IMG/VR virus record: IMGVR_UViG_3300035216_000306
Span: 1-22,212 of that record
DNA from: a virus
Length of the DNA stretch: 22,212 nucleotides
Direction: 5' to 3' (one strand)
Under the pieces are notes generated by a model. It was not told the DNA's origin and made no database searches. It saw nothing but the letters and a program-made list of their open reading frames with translations. Within the stretch, counting starts at the first letter, position 1; each line of letters begins with the position of its first letter. Of the stretch, positions 19,983 to 22,212 are shown one piece after another. The position numbers were made by a program, and so were the translations under genes.

Positions 19983-20035
19983 GGTAGTTCCTATCGCCGC
20001 TAACCCTGAACTACCAAGGGAGTCACCGCAGTGAC
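19983..20035 (-). promoter_or_regulatory. Hairpins in the leader of the tRNA cluster
   Basis: GTCAC/GTGAC (20035-20022, five pairs, four-base loop) and GGTAGTTC/GAACTACC (20015-19983, eight perfect pairs, 17-base loop) lie between the promoter and tRNA-Arg. There is no T-run. They could be processing signals for the tRNA precursor. Confidence 0.45.
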
Positions 20036-20052
20036 CTCTCGATCACCCCTTT

Positions 20053-20081
20053 ACTATAACAGACCCACTCCTGACTGCCAA
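20053..20081 (-). promoter_or_regulatory. Promoter of the tRNA cluster
   Basis: TTGGCA (20081-20076) and TATAGT (20058-20053) with a 17-base spacer. The -10 covers the stop codon of the 102-residue gene, repeating the gene-end placement of other promoters here. Confidence 0.65.
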
Positions 20082-20362
20082 CCCTCTTGGAATGTCTCGG
20101 AACCACCGCCAATTGATAGTGGAGGGTTCAGTTGAAGAGTGATTGGTGCACTCTCTGTAGCTATATCATACATCAGTTGATGGATGTTTTCTGGTTCTTT
20201 ACTCACACTCCAAGAACCACCAACACCATCATCCATGTTGACAACAATATCATCTTCTTCTCGAACACTGTAGAATTTCATATACTCCATTTGTGTTTCT
20301 GTCATAATAGGTTCACTAAACCATTCATCATAAGGACATATCATTGATGCTGGATAGGTCAT
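20054..20362 (-). CDS. Unknown acidic protein (102 aa)
   Basis: The start is the ATG at 20362, which overlaps the stop of the hydrolase gene (ATGA); a TTG nine bases earlier is less likely. It begins MTYPASMICPYDEWFSEPIM. The middle is strand-like and acidic (SVREEDDIVVNMDDGVGGSW), and the end is Gly/Ser/Pro-rich (NPPLSIGGGSETFQEGWQSG). No motif identifies it. It has no signal peptide. Confidence 0.65.
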   Translation of the reverse strand: MTYPASMICPYDEWFSEPIMTETQMEYMKFYSVREEDDIVVNMDDGVGGSWSVSKEPENIHQLMYDIATESAPITLQLNPPLSIGGGSETFQEGWQSGVGLL

Positions 20363-20757
20363 GTTTGCCAATGATAGTGAAAGAAGTTACCTTTTCGATC
20401 ACACATTGGGTCTTCTTCTACCACACGATATGGTAGCATTCTTTGTCCTTTAAAGTCAGTCCTATCTCCAATGATGCTATATGCTTGTAGGAGTTTAGAA
20501 AGACCAAGTTTAGATTTAAATTTATTTACCATATCAGTAGGAGCAACAGGTCTCTGATAATCAAATCCTTGATACTGACCAGGAGCATATACTACATTAG
20601 CAACAGTGTTGGGGTAGTGAGGTGATCTAACACGATTAAGAATAGATACTGCCACACAGTACTCATCCATAGTGTTGAGTTTCGCTTCAACAGAGACCGC
20701 TCTGGCAAGGTGGTCATAATCGATGGCGCTAAGTGCCAGAATCGTTTCCAAAATCAT
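20359..20757 (-). CDS. SleB-like cell wall hydrolase
   Basis: This is a predicted peptidoglycan hydrolase (Hydrolase_2/SleB family, lytic-transglycosylase type). The segment LARAVSVEAKLNTMDEYCVA, with the likely catalytic Glu in S-V-E-A, runs into SILNRVRSPHYPNTVANVVY and APGQYQGF, which matches the family core. The C-terminus has a FHYHWQT ending. The length (132) equals one catalytic domain with no signal peptide, so it would need a holin or act as a virion protein. It overlaps the endonuclease gene by 29 bp. Confidence 0.85.
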   Translation of the reverse strand: MILETILALSAIDYDHLARAVSVEAKLNTMDEYCVAVSILNRVRSPHYPNTVANVVYAPGQYQGFDYQRPVAPTDMVNKFKSKLGLSKLLQAYSIIGDRTDFKGQRMLPYRVVEEDPMCDRKGNFFHYHWQT

Positions 20758-21223
20758 AATAATCTTTCTTGTAGTACCTGCCTAGGACGTTACTATTGTA
20801 GTAGGTGGGGGTCCCATCTGTCAAGCCCTCTGTCAGCACATTATTCAAAAATAACTGACGGGTCTCTTCGTAGTTAACTTTCCCAGGAGTTTTATGTAGG
20901 CTTAGTATAGTTCTTCTAAAGGATTCCTTTCCGAACCGCTTAACATCTTCTTTAAGCTCTGGACAACTACCGTAGTATTCTCTCCAGTCACTTTCAGACG
21001 TAACTCTCCTTGGTTTGGGATTACTAGTTGTAGGTCTAGGCTTTCTTCGTTGCCAAAAATACTTTCTCCCAATGTACTGTCGTTGGTTCTTGAGATTGGT
21101 AATGTTATACACAAAACCGTGAAAGTCCCGAATAAGGCTCCCGTCAAAAGGAACGCCACTATATCTCCAGGGATTGGGGTACTCAGGGTACTCTTGATTT
21201 TCTTCCACATGACAAATTTTCAT
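20729..21223 (-). CDS. GIY-YIG endonuclease, SegE-like
   Basis: T4 Seg proteins are freestanding GIY-YIG homing endonucleases. This 164-residue protein has the variant GIY-YIG pair GFVYNITNL ... RQYIGRKYFWQRRK (residues about 36-61, catalytic Arg in Y-I-G-R-K). SDWREYYGSCPELKEDVKRF and GKESFRRTILSLHKTPG follow, and a Glu-containing NYEETRQLFLNN carries the metal-binding acid. These match the SegE-like subclass. It sits two genes from nrdB and overlaps both neighbours (41 and 29 bp). A homing role is inferred. Confidence 0.82.
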   Translation of the reverse strand: MKICHVEENQEYPEYPNPWRYSGVPFDGSLIRDFHGFVYNITNLKNQRQYIGRKYFWQRRKPRPTTSNPKPRRVTSESDWREYYGSCPELKEDVKRFGKESFRRTILSLHKTPGKVNYEETRQLFLNNVLTEGLTDGTPTYYNSNVLGRYYKKDYYDFGNDSGT

Positions 21224-21365
21224 CTACCATATTTAGTGGTTCCTCATGGAACCACCAGTCATCTGTCTTTTTTGCTTTTACTAAGGGAGTAAGAGGTTCA
21301 ATATCCTCCATTTCCCACCAGATATCTTCAAAGTTTGAATCCTGAGAAGGTGTCTTTTTTGACAT
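21183..21365 (-). CDS. Unknown small acidic protein after nrdB (60 aa)
   Basis: From ATG at 21365 (GGAGG 13-17 bases upstream) the product is MSKKTPSQDSNFEDIWWEME, then an acidic and Trp-rich segment (KKTDDWWFHEEPLNMVDE), ending basic. It overlaps nrdB by 38 bp and the endonuclease by 41 bp. A start eight codons earlier is possible. No function recognised; one could imagine a partner of the reductase, but only from position. Confidence 0.6.
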   Translation of the reverse strand: MSKKTPSQDSNFEDIWWEMEDIEPLTPLVKAKKTDDWWFHEEPLNMVDENLSCGRKSRVP

Positions 21366-22212
21366 CTTGTTTGATTCCTCCAACAACATAACTCTCTACC
21401 TCTGTTTCCTGTGGTGCTACTTGGAGTCCTTTAGAAGAGATCCAATGTTGAGTCCATGGTAGTGGATTATTCTTTGCAGGAATATCATATACAGGTTTCA
21501 TACCAAGTGACTTCAGTCTGCGATTGGCTGTCCACTCAACATACTGTTTCAAGAGAGTATCATTCAGACCAATCATTGATCCATCTTTGAATAGGTAGTC
21601 AGCCCATCTTTTCTCCTCGTTTACTGCCCTGTCATACATGGCATAAACCCACTCTTCTTCTTCCTTGGCGATCTGTTTCATCTCGGGATCATCACCCTGT
21701 TTCCACTTGTTCAGAATGTTTTGAGTGATGGCGAGATGTTGGTTCTCGTCTCTTGCAATAAGGGAGATAATTTTAGCTGATCCTTCCATAAGTTTGAGTT
21801 CACCGAAGGCGAAACTACAAGCAAAAGAAACATAAAAACGAATACCTTCCAGTATGTTGACATTCGCTACTGCTCTATAAAGTTTTCGTTTGACATCAAG
21901 ACGAGACCAACGTGCAGACGGTGAATCTTTCCAATCTTCCTGCCACATATGACCAGCACCCCATTCATGTGCACTTCTAATGAAGTCGTCATAAGATTCT
22001 GTTACACTCGAAGCACGTTCTAGAATACGTGGATCAGTAACAATCGTATCAAAGATCTCTGACGGGTCTGCATATATGTTCTTGATAATATAAGTATAGG
22101 AACGACTATGGATCATCTCCATAAATCCCCAAACCTCCATACAGGCTTCCAGTTCAGGTAAGGAACAGTAAGGAATAAATGCCATACCAGGACCACGACC
22201 CTGAATAGAATC
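21328..22212 (-). CDS. nrdB: Class Ia ribonucleotide reductase, small subunit (5' end missing)
   Basis: NrdB holds the di-iron tyrosyl radical that lets NrdA reduce ribonucleotides to deoxyribonucleotides for phage DNA. The gene runs off the right edge; 294 of about 375-390 residues are here. The first visible codon is the Asp of DSIQGR (iron ligand Asp84 in E. coli). EMIHSRSYTY gives Glu115, His118 and the radical Tyr122; LEGIRFYVSFACSFAF gives Glu204; and LIARDENQHLA gives Glu238 and His241. All are intact. The acidic-to-hydrophobic tail (DTFSGFKL) would dock to NrdA. An ATG at 22185 is internal, not the true start. Confidence 0.95.
   Translation of the reverse strand, partial: DSIQGRGPGMAFIPYCSLPELEACMEVWGFMEMIHSRSYTYIIKNIYADPSEIFDTIVTDPRILERASSVTESYDDFIRSAHEWGAGHMWQEDWKDSPSARWSRLDVKRKLYRAVANVNILEGIRFYVSFACSFAFGELKLMEGSAKIISLIARDENQHLAITQNILNKWKQGDDPEMKQIAKEEEEWVYAMYDRAVNEEKRWADYLFKDGSMIGLNDTLLKQYVEWTANRRLKSLGMKPVYDIPAKNNPLPWTQHWISSKGLQVAPQETEVESYVVGGIKQDVKKDTFSGFKL

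Noticed and set aside
1-22212. Plus-strand open frames of 60-137 codons (for example 5481-5894 and 17491-17979)
   Set aside because: All lie opposite clearly real minus-strand genes or tRNAs, lack ribosome binding sites, and read as low-plausibility translations. No promoter points in that direction.
1-22212. CRISPR array, insertion sequence or integrase attachment site
   Set aside because: No regular repeats with spacers, no transposase or integrase gene, and no direct repeats at tRNA ends were seen.

Overview
This window looks like part of the genome of a T4-like cyanophage (a myovirus infecting marine Synechococcus or Prochlorococcus). The evidence is the mixture of phage-type genes and host-like photosynthesis and carbon-metabolism genes: plastocyanin, plant-type ferredoxin, two high-light-inducible (Hli) proteins, a TalC-type transaldolase, peptide deformylase, a class Ia ribonucleotide reductase small subunit, six tRNAs, T4-late-type TATAAATA boxes and dense packing with 4-14 bp gene overlaps. 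Every gene I can support is on the minus strand, so the text below runs from high to low coordinates. No stretch longer than about 200 bases lacks a gene.

Region 1 (22212-20054): the 3' part of nrdB (its start lies outside the window), a 60-residue unknown, a SegE-like GIY-YIG endonuclease, a SleB-like cell-wall hydrolase and a 102-residue unknown, all overlapping.

Region 2 (20081-17080): a sigma70-type promoter opens a cluster of tRNAs interleaved with genes: tRNA-Arg(UCU), tRNA-Asn(GUU), a start-less 43-codon reading frame, tRNA-Thr(UGU), talC, def, tRNA-Val(UAC), an orphan Phd/YefM-like antitoxin, tRNA-Ile(UAU) and tRNA-Met-type(CAU). Three small unknown genes with their own promoter follow, and the region ends at an intrinsic terminator.

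Region 3 (17080-16775): a 90-residue coiled-coil protein behind a perfect TATAAATA late promoter whose end overlaps the preceding terminator.

Region 4 (16785-5988): a 13-gene glycan cassette transcribed from one early-type promoter to one terminator. It holds a GDP-mannose 3,5-epimerase-like enzyme, a second SDR epimerase/dehydratase, two methyltransferases (MycE-like and FkbM-type), and nine glycosyltransferases or glycosyltransferase-like proteins (GT17, GT11, GT11-like, GT2-like, GT25, DUF5672 and others). It could build and modify a nucleotide sugar and assemble or decorate a glycan on the virion or the infected cell.

Region 5 (6056-2422): a secreted porin-like protein with a structured leader, then separately promoted hli, petF and a four-overlap operon containing a second very short hli and an unrecognised 21-residue membrane peptide. 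Two membrane proteins and plastocyanin (petE) follow. PetE and PetF act just before and just after photosystem I, and Hli proteins protect the photosynthetic membrane, so this block probably sustains light-driven electron flow during infection.

Region 6 (2432-1): a run of tiny, overlapping and mostly unknown genes, many encoding one membrane helix, around a staphylococcal-nuclease-type enzyme.

Seven promoters share a TTGAC-like -35 and a TATAAT-like -10 with an exact 17-base spacer, and several overlap the end of the upstream gene. Three terminators and several late-type boxes complete a readable transcription map.
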